DNA of 64,000 nucleotides. Origin: Streptomyces griseoloalbus (GTDB lineage: Bacteria; Actinomycetota; Actinomycetes; Streptomycetales; Streptomycetaceae). Shown piece after piece: positions 34,874-43,950 of this stretch; position 1 is the first letter of the stretch, and each line of letters opens with the position of its first letter. The DNA lies in assembly GCA_014650015.1 (NCBI GenBank), contig BMUD01000001.1:102103-166102 (forward strand), in the 5' to 3' direction. Both the position numbers and the translations under genes were made by a program. Below the pieces are notes generated by a model. It made no database searches. It had not been told where the DNA came from and was given only the letters and a program-made list of their open reading frames with translations.

Positions 34874-35302
34874 ATGTCGTCGATCAAGCAATTCCAGGTC
34901 ACCTTCGACTGCGCGGAACCCGAGCGTCTCGCGCGCTTCTGGTGCGAGGTGCTGGGGTACGTCGTACCGCCGCCACCGGAGGGGTTCGCCACTTGGGACG
35001 ATCACAAGCGCTCGCTGCCGCCCGAGCAGCAGGACGCGTGGTTTGCCTGTGTCGATCCCTCAGGCGTGGGCCCGCGACTGTACTTCCAGCGCGTTCCCGA
35101 AGGGAAGGCCGCCAAGAACCGGCTGCATCTCGACGTGCGGGTCGCCACCGGACTCGTGGGCGAGGAGCGCCTCGCCGCACTCGAGGCCGAGTGCTCACGC
35201 CTGGTCCCGCTCGGCGCGGTCCACGTGCGCACGCTGTACGACGGCAATGACGCGTGCATCCCGATGCAGGACATCGAGGGCAACGAGTTCTGTCTTGACT
35301 GA
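34874..35302 (+). CDS. VOC-family (glyoxalase-like) protein
   Basis: This 142-aa protein has the VOC start IKQFQVTFDCAEPERLARFWCEVLGY and the end MQDIEGNEFCLD. The middle PSGVGPRLYFQRVPEGKAAKNRLHLDVRV is typical of a bleomycin-resistance/dioxygenase-like subgroup common in Streptomyces. No metal ligands can be assigned with certainty. It appears monocistronic. Confidence 0.85.
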   Translation: MSSIKQFQVTFDCAEPERLARFWCEVLGYVVPPPPEGFATWDDHKRSLPPEQQDAWFACVDPSGVGPRLYFQRVPEGKAAKNRLHLDVRVATGLVGEERLAALEAECSRLVPLGAVHVRTLYDGNDACIPMQDIEGNEFCLD

Positions 35303-35466
35303 GCGTCCTCCGAGCCGGTGAGGCGGGGAGGCGGTGCCACCCGCCACACCCGGCTCACCCGGCTCACCCGGACGCCTGGAGCGTCATGGAGCGGCAAGGG
35401 ATACGGAGCCGCGCGGCGCGCGCCCCCGCGCTGGAGTGCCGCGGACTGCCGGCCGAGCCGGACCGG

Positions 35467-36207
35467 TCATCGGGAGTGCGTCCCCGGCGTATGACCGAAC
35501 GCCCGGCGGAACACATCGATGAAGGCGCTGGTGGACGACCACCCGCACTGGTTCGCGACCGCGGTCACCGGTGCCTGCTCGGCCAGCAGAACCAGTGCGC
35601 GGTGGAGCCGCAGCTGGGTGCGCCACTGGGGGAACGTCATGCCGAGGTCCTTGTTGAACAGCCGGGAGAGCGTGCGGTCGCTCGCTCCCACCTCCCGCCC
35701 CAGCTCGGCGAGTGTGCGGCTGTCCGACGGGTCGGCCCTCAGGAGGTCGCATACCGTCCGCAGCAGGGGAGCGCCCGGTGTGGGCAGGTGCAGGGGTTGC
35801 TGCACCGAGATCCGCAGTTGGTCGAGCAGTACCGCGCGCAGCCGCATCCGCTCCGGGCTGTCATCGTCCTCCGTGCGCGTGTAGGCGATGATCAGCTCCC
35901 GCAGCAGCGGACTTACGGAGAGCACGGTGGGGGCATCCAGACGCAGGGGATTCTCCCGCGCGGGGAGCCCCACGAGGTGCAGTTCGAGATCGCCGTGTGC
36001 CTGGTGGGCGTGGACGGTGTCGGCGGGAACCCAGATGGCGCGGGTTGCCGGAGCGACCCAGGAACCGGCGCTCGTGGTCACGGACAGCACGCCCCGGCCC
36101 GCGTAGACGATCTGGTGGTCGTCGTGCCGGTGCGCGTCGATCTCCGCTCCGGACGCCAGCCGCTGCGTGCGGGTGGGGGCGACGGGCGTGTGGCGGACTT
36201 TCGTCAT
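35467..36207 (-). CDS. AraC-family transcriptional regulator
   Basis: This 246-aa protein has an N-terminal cupin domain (IDAHRHDDHQIVYAGRGVLSVTT, residues about 24-46) and a C-terminal double HTH (RTLAELGREVGASDRTLSRLFNKDLGMTFPQWRTQLRLHRALVLLAE...VANQCGWSSTSAFIDVFRRAFGHTPG). ATG 36207 fits the family start. It is divergent from a fosmidomycin-resistance-like MFS exporter with a 54-bp gap, the usual regulator-target pair. Confidence 0.92.
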   Translation of the reverse strand: MTKVRHTPVAPTRTQRLASGAEIDAHRHDDHQIVYAGRGVLSVTTSAGSWVAPATRAIWVPADTVHAHQAHGDLELHLVGLPARENPLRLDAPTVLSVSPLLRELIIAYTRTEDDDSPERMRLRAVLLDQLRISVQQPLHLPTPGAPLLRTVCDLLRADPSDSRTLAELGREVGASDRTLSRLFNKDLGMTFPQWRTQLRLHRALVLLAEQAPVTAVANQCGWSSTSAFIDVFRRAFGHTPGTHSR

Positions 36208-36261
36208 TGTCTGGCAGCTTATCGGAAGCGCGACACGACGCGATCCGTCCACGATGACGAG

Positions 36262-37458
36262 GTGCGAAGAAAACTCTCGATCACGCTCTTATCCGTCGGG
36301 CACGGCTGCGTCGACGTCTACCAGGGTGCCGTCGCCTCTCTCGTGCCCTTCTTCGTCGCCGAGCGCGCATACAGCTATGCCGCCGTCTCGGGCATCGTGC
36401 TCGCGGCCTCGCTGCTGTCATCGGTGGCCCAGCCGGTCTTCGGCGTGCTGACCGACCGCCGGGCGATGCCCTGGCTGCTGCCGGTCAGCACCCTGCTCGC
36501 CGGGGTGGGCATCGCGCTGAGCGGGGTGAGCGACTCCTACGCGGTGACGTTGGCGGTCGTCGCGGTCTCCGGGATCGGTGTGGCCGCGTACCACCCGGAG
36601 TCCGCACGGGTGGCCAGGTCCGCCGGCGACGGCAGCCACAGCGCGATGGGATGGTTCTCGCTGGGCGGCAACCTCGGCTTCGCGCTGGCCCCGGTCGCGG
36701 TCGCCGCCGTAGTGGCTCTCGGGGGGCTGGGCCTCACTCCGCTGCTCGTGCTGCCGGCCGTGGTCGGCGCCGCGCTGTGTCTTCCCGTGCTGCGCCTGCT
36801 GGAGACCCGGCTGTCCGACGCGGCCGCGGCGCCCGTGACGGCGAAGGACGACAGGGCGTCCTTCGTACGGCTCTCGCTGGCCGTGGTGTGCCGATCCATC
36901 GCCTTCATCGGCCTGAGCACGTTCGTCTCCCTGTACGCCACCGAGCGCATGGACGGCAGCGAGGCCGCCGGCACGGCCGCACTGTTCCTCTTGTACCTGG
37001 GCGGCGCGGTGGGCAGCGTGCTGGGCGGTGCGCTGGCGGACCGCTGGGACCGGGTTCGGGTCTCGCGCTGGTCGTACCTGCTGACGGCCGGATCGATCGC
37101 CGGTCTGGTTCTCGTCCCGGGCCCGGCTCTCTACCTGTTCGTCATCCTGACCTCCGCCGGTCTGTACATCCCGTTCTCGCTCCAGGTCACCCTCGGGCAG
37201 GATTACCTGCCCTCCCGGGTCGGCACCGCCAGCGGTATCACCCTCGGTCTCACCGTGAGTATCGGCGGTCTGATCAGCCCGGTCATCGGAATCCTCGCCG
37301 ACCGGACGTCGCTGCAGACCGCTCTGGCCCCGCTCGTCCTGATGCCCCTCCTCGCCTGGCTCCTGTTCCACACCCTGCCCGAACCCGCCGTGCCGCCCAC
37401 CGGCAGCAAGGCGCCGAAGGGAGAAGACGCCGATGCCGAACCCGAGCAGCGGCGCTGA
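36262..37458 (+). CDS. MFS exporter, fosmidomycin-resistance (Fsr)-like
   Basis: This 398-aa 12-helix protein starts VRRKLSITLLSVGHGCVDVYQGAVASLVPFF, which with GIGVAAYHPESARVA is the signature of the Fsr branch of the MFS. The open frame reaches back to 35386, but that extension is antisense to the AraC gene and not credible. GTG 36262 is the best start though its ribosome-binding site is weak. It is probably controlled by the divergent AraC regulator. The C-terminus is a charged tail. Confidence 0.85.
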   Translation: MRRKLSITLLSVGHGCVDVYQGAVASLVPFFVAERAYSYAAVSGIVLAASLLSSVAQPVFGVLTDRRAMPWLLPVSTLLAGVGIALSGVSDSYAVTLAVVAVSGIGVAAYHPESARVARSAGDGSHSAMGWFSLGGNLGFALAPVAVAAVVALGGLGLTPLLVLPAVVGAALCLPVLRLLETRLSDAAAAPVTAKDDRASFVRLSLAVVCRSIAFIGLSTFVSLYATERMDGSEAAGTAALFLLYLGGAVGSVLGGALADRWDRVRVSRWSYLLTAGSIAGLVLVPGPALYLFVILTSAGLYIPFSLQVTLGQDYLPSRVGTASGITLGLTVSIGGLISPVIGILADRTSLQTALAPLVLMPLLAWLLFHTLPEPAVPPTGSKAPKGEDADAEPEQRR

Positions 37459-38436
37459 TCAGTCCCCGTATCCGACGGAAGGACCCGGACCGGGGTGTCG
37501 AGGGCCTGCCACCACGTTCTCCGCCCGTCCGTTCAGGAACGCTTCGACGTTGCCGACGCAGATGTCTCCTTTTCGGGCCAGCGCGGTGTCCGTGCAGAAA
37601 CCGATATGGGGAGTGGCCACGACATTGTCCAGAGCCATGATGTCGTGGCGATCCGGGTCCAGGTCATCGAGGCCCGCGCCCGCCAGCCGGCCGTTCGTCA
37701 ACGCCTCGTAGAGAGCATCCTGATCCACGAGGGCGGCGCGGGCGGTGTTGACGAGGAATGCGCCCGGCTTCATCAGGGCGATCTCTTTCTCACCCATGAT
37801 TCCCTCTGTGTCCGGGGTGAGGGGCAGATGAAGGGAAATGAAATCACCCTCGCGCAGCACTTCGGCCATCGGGCGGAACTCGACTCCCATGTTTTTCGCC
37901 CGTTCCGCCGACATGTTCCTGGAATAGGCGAGCACGCGCATCCCCAGAGCGGCACCGATCGCGGCGAGACGGCTACCGATGTCGCCGATACCGATGATCC
38001 CCAACGTGCGGCCGGAAAGCTCTGTACCGTGCAGGCCCTGCCAGGAGAGAGTGCCTGCGCGCACGCGCCGATTGCCGCGGGCGATGTTCCGGCAGAGCGC
38101 GAGCATCAGGCCGAGGGCGAGCTCGGACACCGCTGACCCGGCATAGGCGGGGACATTCGTCACGGTGATGCCGAGCCGGTCGGCGGCGCGCACGTCCACG
38201 TAGTCGTAACCCGTTGCCCAGACCGAGATCATGCGCAGGTCCGGAAGCTGCCGCAGGAGCGTGTCGTCCAGGACGGTCCAGCCGAGAACGGCGACATCGG
38301 CGCTTTTCAGGCGGCGCTTGATGTCCTCCGCATCGGCAGGGGGAGTCGCATGTGCCTCGACCTCGCCCCATTTCCGCAGCCTGGCGATCTGGGCGTCACT
38401 GAGATCGCAGTCATCCAGCAGCACGATCCTTGTCAC
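37459..38436 (-). CDS. D-2-hydroxyacid dehydrogenase (NAD-dependent)
   Basis: This 325-aa protein has the phosphoglycerate-dehydrogenase-type fold. The Rossmann motif is LGIIGIGDIGSRLAAIG (residues about 144-160) and the catalytic region is VNTARAALVDQDAL, with the substrate Arg, followed by ATPHIGFCTD with the catalytic His. It should oxidise or reduce a 2-keto/hydroxy acid, unspecified. It is the third gene of an operon with two proteins of unfamiliar composition, overlapping the previous gene by 26 bp, so its substrate may relate to that system. Confidence 0.9.
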   Translation of the reverse strand: MTRIVLLDDCDLSDAQIARLRKWGEVEAHATPPADAEDIKRRLKSADVAVLGWTVLDDTLLRQLPDLRMISVWATGYDYVDVRAADRLGITVTNVPAYAGSAVSELALGLMLALCRNIARGNRRVRAGTLSWQGLHGTELSGRTLGIIGIGDIGSRLAAIGAALGMRVLAYSRNMSAERAKNMGVEFRPMAEVLREGDFISLHLPLTPDTEGIMGEKEIALMKPGAFLVNTARAALVDQDALYEALTNGRLAGAGLDDLDPDRHDIMALDNVVATPHIGFCTDTALARKGDICVGNVEAFLNGRAENVVAGPRHPGPGPSVGYGD

Positions 38437-39649
38437 TCGGGTCTCCAGTGGGGGTGAAGTGGCGTCGGACCTCCAGTAGGTACTGTGCTTCCGAGGTCGC
38501 GATCATCGACGGGGGGATGTCACGGATCACGTCGTCCGCCCACGATGCGAGCAGGTGACTGCGGTGCTCAGCCGGGATCTCCGCCAGGACGGAGCCGGCC
38601 AGGCGACAGCCTTCCTCGACATCGACGCGGCGCACGAGGAGGGCGGCCTGGTTGAGGCGCACCAGCTGGGGATCGAGCCACTCGGACGCGTCGAACAATT
38701 CGAGCGCCGCGGCGTGCGCGGACAGGGCCGGACCGGTCAGTCCGAGGGTGCTCAGAGCGACGCCACGGCTGAGTGCGGCCTGCTGGACGGTCCAGTCGAA
38801 CAGGCCGAGATGCTCGTGCGGGGGAGAGGCGCCGTGAGCCTGGTCCGCCAGGTCCAGTGACCGCAGCACGCCTCGCTGGTCGCCGAGGACGGCTTGTGCG
38901 CGGGACATCACCGTGTGACCCATGACGGTCGCCGCCGGCGACTTCCGGGGAGCGGTGTCGACGGCTGCCTGGGCCAGGCGGGTGGCCTCGCGGAGGGAGG
39001 CCGAATAGTGCAGGGCGATGAAGCCCGCACGCGCGAAGGTCCATGCCCGCAGTTCCCGGTCCCGGATCTCCAGGGACAGCCGCCGGGCGAGTTGCATCCA
39101 CTTCCTGGACTCGGCCGGACGCCCGAGGTCGTCCACGACCACCGCCACCATTCCGCTCAGTCTCCCCATGAGCCGGAGCGCCCTCTTCTGGGCGTGGGGC
39201 AGACGGCAGGCCTCCAGCAGATCCTGCAGGTCGATGATGTCCGACAGCAGCTCTCGCAGGTAGGCGAGCGGTGGAGCGGTGGCGTACCTCAGGGCGTGAC
39301 CCTGAAGCGTCTCCTCCCACGCGTCGAGGACTCCCCGGGCCGGGCCGCCGGCCAGCAAGTACTGTTCCGTGCGGCCACGGGTGAATTCGACTGCCTCGAT
39401 CGTGCTGTCGGTGAGCGGGATCCCCACACCCGCGCCGATGGCTCGTAGAAATGACCGTCGCTCCATCGTGTCCTTGACGTCTCCGAAAGCCAGGGCATCG
39501 CGTCGGTCGTGCGTACGTCCGAGGCCTTCTTCAAGAGTTACGGAGCCGTATACCGAACCAATGACCGTGATTTTCTCAATGCTCGCCTCCCCGCTCACGG
39601 CCACGTTCTGCGCCTGGGGAGGTTCAGCCGGTGGTTCGGCCTTCCTCAT
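38411..39649 (-). CDS. TPR-type protein with twin-Arg-like motif, HTH replaced by a beta-rich N-terminus
   Basis: This 412-aa protein has an N-terminal SGEASIEKITVIGSVYGSVTL segment, then the MERRSFLRAIGAGVGIPL motif typically found after the HTH in Streptomyces XRE/TPR regulators, and then a long TPR-like helical region. There is no HTH. It follows a 129-aa gene whose end (ASIGKVGNFRTVNGDVSF) shares the ASIxK...V.G.V pattern. It ends inside the dehydrogenase gene. Its role is unknown; a sensor or scaffold is possible. Confidence 0.65.
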   Translation of the reverse strand: MRKAEPPAEPPQAQNVAVSGEASIEKITVIGSVYGSVTLEEGLGRTHDRRDALAFGDVKDTMERRSFLRAIGAGVGIPLTDSTIEAVEFTRGRTEQYLLAGGPARGVLDAWEETLQGHALRYATAPPLAYLRELLSDIIDLQDLLEACRLPHAQKRALRLMGRLSGMVAVVVDDLGRPAESRKWMQLARRLSLEIRDRELRAWTFARAGFIALHYSASLREATRLAQAAVDTAPRKSPAATVMGHTVMSRAQAVLGDQRGVLRSLDLADQAHGASPPHEHLGLFDWTVQQAALSRGVALSTLGLTGPALSAHAAALELFDASEWLDPQLVRLNQAALLVRRVDVEEGCRLAGSVLAEIPAEHRSHLLASWADDVIRDIPPSMIATSEAQYLLEVRRHFTPTGDPSDKDRAAG

Positions 39650-39660
39650 CTGTGCTCGTC

Positions 39661-40050
39661 TCAGAAACTCACATCGCCGTTGACTGTGCGGAAGTTGCCC
39701 ACTTTACCGATGGAGGCGTTGTCCTGGACCGTCATCACGACTCGCTGGGTCTCCGGATCGTCTTTCGAGGCGTCGTCCACTACGTCCTGCAAAGCCTTGG
39801 CGAATTCGCCGTCCGACCGCAGATAGCGTTCCAGGTGCGAGGCCAACGTGGTCACCTCGCGTGAATCCTCGGGATGCCGGCGTGCCGAATCCAGTGCCTG
39901 GGAGGCATCGGGGTCACCGGTGAACCGCTTCCCCACCAGCGCTATCAGCCTGCCGGCCAAGTTGTAGATCGCTCCACCGGCGAGGGCACCGGTGTGCTCG
40001 ACCGCGCCCTTGGCGAGCAGGACGGCAATGGTCCAAGCCAGTGGTTCCAT
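39661..40050 (-). CDS. Small protein with C-terminal beta motif, first gene of the operon
   Basis: This 129-aa protein starts MEPLAWTIAVLLAKGAVEHT with an Ala/Gly-rich hydrophobic helix, then a charged middle (residues about 50-100), and ends ASIGKVGNFRTVNGDVSF. I recognise no family. The closing motif resembles those at the ends of small components near signalling NTPases in actinobacteria. It starts a three-gene minus-strand operon with gaps of 11 bp and an overlap. Confidence 0.6.
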   Translation of the reverse strand: MEPLAWTIAVLLAKGAVEHTGALAGGAIYNLAGRLIALVGKRFTGDPDASQALDSARRHPEDSREVTTLASHLERYLRSDGEFAKALQDVVDDASKDDPETQRVVMTVQDNASIGKVGNFRTVNGDVSF

Positions 40051-40649
40051 GGCGTCCCCTCTTGTCCTGTTGCCCGGTCGAGCCAGTTTGGCAGAGGGGT
40101 CCTTTGCTGAGAAGGGCCTGTTTCGGACTGTTCCTCCGGAAGAGGTACGCCTACGGAGGGGCCGGCTTTTCTGTGACGTAAGGGTAATCCGTGCAAAGCC
40201 GTGTGAGGAATTGCGTACCAGCATCTACGCAGGATGTCGTACGGCCGGGTATGTGGACATCGTGCCTCGGGCGGCGTCCGTCCGATCATCACTTCACTGA
40301 AGGGGTGTACGGCGGGGCCCGCTCGGTGTCAGCCGTCGGTTCCGCTCGGAGGCGGGAATTCCCGTACGACGTCTCCGCCCCGGGGTTCGTAGCACGACAT
40401 CCCCACGTTCCACCCGAACCCGTTGAGCAGGGTGTGGAGTTCCTCCCACCGCTCCGGCTCCCCGTGAAACCTCCGTGCGTGACGGGCCCCGACGCCGCCC
40501 GTCCGGTGTACTGGCCGTTGCTTCACGCATACGTGGATGCCCCCACCGGAGCGGATGAAGGCGGCGCAGCCCGCCGAGATGCCGGTCCAGCCGTTCGATC
40601 CGGCGCTCCCGGAACCGCCGACGGCGTTGGCCGCGGCCCACGCGTGCCG
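40051..40649. other. Region with no clear gene, upstream of the three-gene operon
   Basis: The right part has a 65-aa minus-strand frame (40329-40526) ending WEELHTLLNGFGWNVGMSC..., whose codon bias looks protein-like but which has no ribosome-binding site or family; it may be a gene remnant. The rest probably holds the promoter of the three-gene operon; base composition is lower in GC than the flanks. No terminator pair was seen. Confidence 0.35.
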
Positions 40650-41084
40650 TCAGGACGGCAGGGCGCCGAGCTGACGTAGCAGGGAGAGGACGTCGACGAC
40701 ACCCCGGATCTCGGCGATCCGCCCGTCGGCGAAGCGGAAGATGAAGATCTCGCTGTAGGCGACGGTCTTCCCGGTGGGCGGCAGGCCCTGGTACTCGCCC
40801 CGATGGGTCCCGGTCACCGCGTTCCTGGCGACGACCTTGTCGCCCTCCGCGATCGTCTCCTCGACGGCGACGTGGAGGTCGGGGAACGCCCGCAGAAGCA
40901 CCTCCCACACCCGCTTCAAGGCCTCCGCACCTGTCAGGCCCATCGGCACCGGCGCGTGGAAGACCAGATCCGGCGCGACGAGCTCGTCAACGGCCTCAGA
41001 GATGATCTCCGGGTCCCCGCTGTTCACGGCGGAGTGGAAACGGTGGAGCGTGGCTGTGTTGCCCGGTGCCCCGGCTGCCGACAT
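40650..41084 (-). CDS. SnoaL-like ester cyclase / NTF2-fold protein
   Basis: This 144-aa protein has the NTF2-like fold: TLHRFHSAVNSGDPEIISEAVDELVAPDLVFHAPVP, then VWEVLLRAFPDLHVAVEETIAEGDKVVARNAVTGTHRGEY, and a closing YSEIFIFRFADGRIAEIRGVVD. This is the pattern of SnoaL-type polyketide cyclases and many uncharacterised ester cyclases. ATG 41084 has an aggaga ribosome-binding site. No polyketide genes are adjacent, so a biosynthetic role is doubtful. Confidence 0.83.
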   Translation of the reverse strand: MSAAGAPGNTATLHRFHSAVNSGDPEIISEAVDELVAPDLVFHAPVPMGLTGAEALKRVWEVLLRAFPDLHVAVEETIAEGDKVVARNAVTGTHRGEYQGLPPTGKTVAYSEIFIFRFADGRIAEIRGVVDVLSLLRQLGALPS

Positions 41085-41451
41085 GCGGTCTCTCCTCTGC
41101 TCCGTGCAGGACGGTGTCTCAGCAGTACGACGACACGGCCGCCGGGAATGTGACACGACGCGCGGACGACGACGTTCAGTCGTGCACGAGCCGATGTGGT
41201 CACCGCGCTTCAGGCAAGGGGGGTCATGGCGTCGGCTCCGGTGACAGCACTCCGGGCGTGACCTTGGCGGGTGAGACCCCTGCGAGCACGCCCGGCCCGA
41301 CACGCCAGGTGCCGCCGTCACGGCCGGGGCTTCCCACGTCGTCGTGGACCGCTCGGTCACACAGGCACCGCGGACCCGGGGTCGATGTCTCGCAGCGTCC
41401 ACGCCGACCTGATGCTGGGACCGGACGCGCGCCGGAAGGAGTCACGGGGAA
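41085..41451. other. Gene-free region, promoter of the ester-cyclase gene
   Basis: I see no credible coding frame and no clear hairpin in these 367 bp. It should contain the promoter for the minus-strand ester cyclase and the 3' end of the GNAT/XRE transcript. Confidence 0.3.
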
Positions 41452-42003
41452 TCACACGCACCGCAACGGATCCCGCATCATGGCCGCGAACACCGGTGAG
41501 TCTGCGAAAGGCCGCTGTTCGCCGATCTTCTCGTACCCCCACCGCTGGTAGATCGCCTGGACCTTGCCGTTGCCGGCTTTCGGATTCACGAGGAGGGTCA
41601 CCCGTTCCTCGCCCCTGCTTGCCAGCAGTTCCTCATGGATGCGCCGCGCGAGACCAGTGCCACGCCACGGACGCCGGACCACGATTTCATTCAGCGCGAG
41701 CGTGCGCGAGCCCGTCTCCGTCGTGTACCCGTCGGGGAGCGGCGTCGTCATCGCTGCCCACCAGCGCGTACCCGGGACGAGTGGCGTGGCGTAGGCGAAC
41801 CCGGCCGGCTCGGACCCGTCGAACGCCACGACAGCCTCCCACCCGGGGACAGAACTGTGCCCTGTGAGCCGTTCGTTGAAGCGTTCAGCGGAATAGAAGG
41901 GACCGGTGAGCCCGAGATCGCGTTGTCGGACCTCGACGTGAATGTCCACGATCGTCTGCCGCACGGGCTCGACGTCGGTGCAGTGGCACAACTCAAGGCT
42001 CAC
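41452..42003 (-). CDS. GNAT-family N-acetyltransferase
   Basis: This 183-aa protein has a GNAT fold. The acetyl-CoA loop is RRPWRGTGLARRIHEELLASRGEERVTLLVNPKAGNGKVQAIYQRWGYEKIGE (residues about 118-168), with the Gly-Thr-Gly of motif A and the Tyr of motif B. The start GTG (42003) overlaps the stop of the XRE gene by 4 bp (GTGA), so translation is coupled. The substrate is unknown; the pair may modify a small molecule under control of the upstream regulator. Confidence 0.82.
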   Translation of the reverse strand: MSLELCHCTDVEPVRQTIVDIHVEVRQRDLGLTGPFYSAERFNERLTGHSSVPGWEAVVAFDGSEPAGFAYATPLVPGTRWWAAMTTPLPDGYTTETGSRTLALNEIVVRRPWRGTGLARRIHEELLASRGEERVTLLVNPKAGNGKVQAIYQRWGYEKIGEQRPFADSPVFAAMMRDPLRCV

Positions 42004-43277
42004 AGGAGCTCCTTCTCGAACCATGCGCGGGTGGCGGGGGCGTTTGGGGCCAGTGCATGCAGTCGGTGCCCGAAGTTGTTCAACAGATGGGCCGTACGAC
42101 CGTGTCGCGCCTGGGCCGGAATTCGATGTGCCGTCGCCACGGCGAGTCCGGGCTCGTGCTGACCCAGCTGGGCATGAGCCAGATACGCCTGCGTGAGCGC
42201 CCTATTGCGTTTGAGGTCGGGGCGCAGTTTCGCAAGCGTGTGATGGGCGTGTGCCTCGGCCTGGTCCCACAAGCCGAGCGAGGTGGTGGCCGTGAGCGCC
42301 AGGAGGTGGAACTCGGCCGAGTCGTAGAACAGCAGCCACGACGGTCGAAGGGCGTCTCCGTCCGCCCGGCTCAGCGCTGATTCCGCCAGCCCCAGGCAGC
42401 GCAACGCGGCTTGCCGATCGTGCAGGTCCGCGTGGTGCACGGCGGTTCGTGCGTGCACGAGGGAGGCATACAGGGGATCGCGTGCGACGCGGGTCCGCTT
42501 CGCCGCCTCGTCGGCTGCGAGGGCGCTGGTGCATTGGCCGAGGTTCCGATACAGGGCCCCCGCATGCCCCCAGATACGAAACTGCATCGAGGAGTCGCCC
42601 GAAAGGCCGGCCAGGGATACGGCCTCGTGCAGATGTTGCCGGGCCGGGCCGAGACGTCCGCCGTCGATGGCGGCCCACAGGGCGGAGCCCATGAAGCCGG
42701 CGGCGAGGCCGTACAGCTGACCCCGCACCCGTTGGGATGCGGGCCTCGTCCGCTGAAGGTGCAGTGCGTGCTGAGCCCAGCCCAGCGCAGCCTGCTCGAC
42801 CTGGTGGGTTCCGCCAGTCCTGTTGTCACTGGCGATGATCAACGCGAACTGGGCGGAGAGCCGGTTCACGTCGGACTGGCCGAGGCGACCGCTCCCCGAA
42901 GCGGTGGCGGGCGCTCCTGAGGCCAGGGGGGAGAGCACCGCCGCGGAGGTTGCGGCGAGGAACTTACGGCGGAGCACAGGCTCCTCCTCGTGGTGCTGCG
43001 CGTGTGCGGGTATCGGGTGGTCGCTCGTGGACCGGGCGTGCGGGACGAACCCCAGCTCGGTTGCGGCACACCCGAATATCGCCTCCAGCGCGAGGCGTTG
43101 TCTGGCCTGCGGCCACCGGGTTCTTCCGCTGGTGAAGTTGTGGATGGTGCGTACGGATACGGTCCCGAACCTTCCGGTGATCTGCTCGATCACCGTGTTC
43201 AAGGCCTCCGCCAACTCCTCCTGTGTAAGGCCAAGGTCGCGCATTCGCGCCGTGAGCTCCTCATTCACCTCTGCCAC
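42000..43277 (-). CDS. XRE-family regulator with TPR C-terminus
   Basis: This 425-aa protein has a short N-terminal HTH (MRDLGLTQEELAEALNTVI...VSVRTIHNFTSGRTRWPQARQRLALEAIFG) and the RRKFLAATSAAVLSP twin-Arg-like segment, then TPR-like helical repeats to the end. Such regulators are common in Streptomyces beside RiPP or secondary-metabolite genes. It is divergent from the graspetide locus across a 134-bp AT-rich promoter region and is the probable regulator of that cluster. Confidence 0.85.
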   Translation of the reverse strand: MAEVNEELTARMRDLGLTQEELAEALNTVIEQITGRFGTVSVRTIHNFTSGRTRWPQARQRLALEAIFGCAATELGFVPHARSTSDHPIPAHAQHHEEEPVLRRKFLAATSAAVLSPLASGAPATASGSGRLGQSDVNRLSAQFALIIASDNRTGGTHQVEQAALGWAQHALHLQRTRPASQRVRGQLYGLAAGFMGSALWAAIDGGRLGPARQHLHEAVSLAGLSGDSSMQFRIWGHAGALYRNLGQCTSALAADEAAKRTRVARDPLYASLVHARTAVHHADLHDRQAALRCLGLAESALSRADGDALRPSWLLFYDSAEFHLLALTATTSLGLWDQAEAHAHHTLAKLRPDLKRNRALTQAYLAHAQLGQHEPGLAVATAHRIPAQARHGRTAHLLNNFGHRLHALAPNAPATRAWFEKELL

Positions 43278-43411
43278 ACCACATCACCGTAATGGCGGAT
43301 CATTCCTGGGTTCCCGCCGCGAGCAAAGAGCGAGTCAGTTTTTCCGGTTGAGTGCGGACGATGCACGGGTTGTTTTTCCTGACGATCACCCGGACCTCCG
43401 TCGTTCACTGA

Positions 43412-43780
43412 ATGTCACCGAACGACCACGGAAACCCGGAGTCCGTCGTGGAGACCACAACCGAACCGACCGACGCACCGACGCTCGACCGCACACAGAT
43501 CCTGACCGAGGTGCGCACGATCACGCAGCTCCGTCTGGAAGTCCCCACGCTGTCCGACACCGTGCAGCACACGAACACCGTGTCCGGCATGCTCCGCGCC
43601 CTGCTCGACGAGACGCGAGGAGATGAGCGGGAGGCGGTGCGCGTGATGCGCCGTCTCGGCAACCGGCTTCTCGACGAGCCGCCCCACGGTGAGGTCACCC
43701 CCTTCACCGCCTGGCAGCACCTCGTGAACCTCGCCCGGTGCACGGAGGCCTTCCTCGACGTCGAACGGCGTACCAGGTGA
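43412..43780 (+). CDS. Small DUF6415-like protein
   Basis: This 122-aa protein is helical: ILTEVRTITQLRLEVPTLSDTVQHTNTVSGMLRALLDE, ending WQHLVNLARCTEAFLDVERRT. It resembles the small DUF6415 proteins common in Streptomyces near natural-product and mobile loci, but the match is by pattern only. GTG 43448 is an alternative start. It ends overlapping, in GTGA form, a second small frame (43777) that runs in frame into the RiPP precursor. Confidence 0.6.
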   Translation: MSPNDHGNPESVVETTTEPTDAPTLDRTQILTEVRTITQLRLEVPTLSDTVQHTNTVSGMLRALLDETRGDEREAVRVMRRLGNRLLDEPPHGEVTPFTAWQHLVNLARCTEAFLDVERRTR

Positions 43781-43950
43781 GAGCCGACTGCCCGGACTGC
43801 GAGGACTACCGCGAGGAGCGGGCGACACAGATCCGAACCGGCCGGGGCGACCTGGGCGACCTTCTGACCCGCGTCGCACTGCACGAGTCCACCCCCCGCT
43901 GCATGCCCCGGTCACAGGAACCCGTCCGACCTGACGCAGAAGGAGTACCG
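43777..43950 (+). other. In-frame upstream extension of the RiPP precursor, CxxC small-protein-like
   Basis: A GTG at 43777, overlapping the DUF6415-like stop, opens 58 codons with no stop before tgmA, in the same frame. They begin MRADCPDCEDYREERATQIR, like Streptomyces short CxxC proteins that normally follow such genes. Either the precursor is translated with this N-terminus, or the start at 43951 is used and this is a fused relic. Confidence 0.5.

Noticed and set aside
35386-36261. N-terminal extension of the Fsr-like transporter
   Set aside because: The extra 292 residues are antisense to the AraC gene and lack membrane or family features.
40294-40908. Long minus-strand frame overlapping the ester-cyclase gene
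   Set aside because: Its translation is Arg-rich low-complexity and overlaps the well-supported NTF2-fold gene in another frame.
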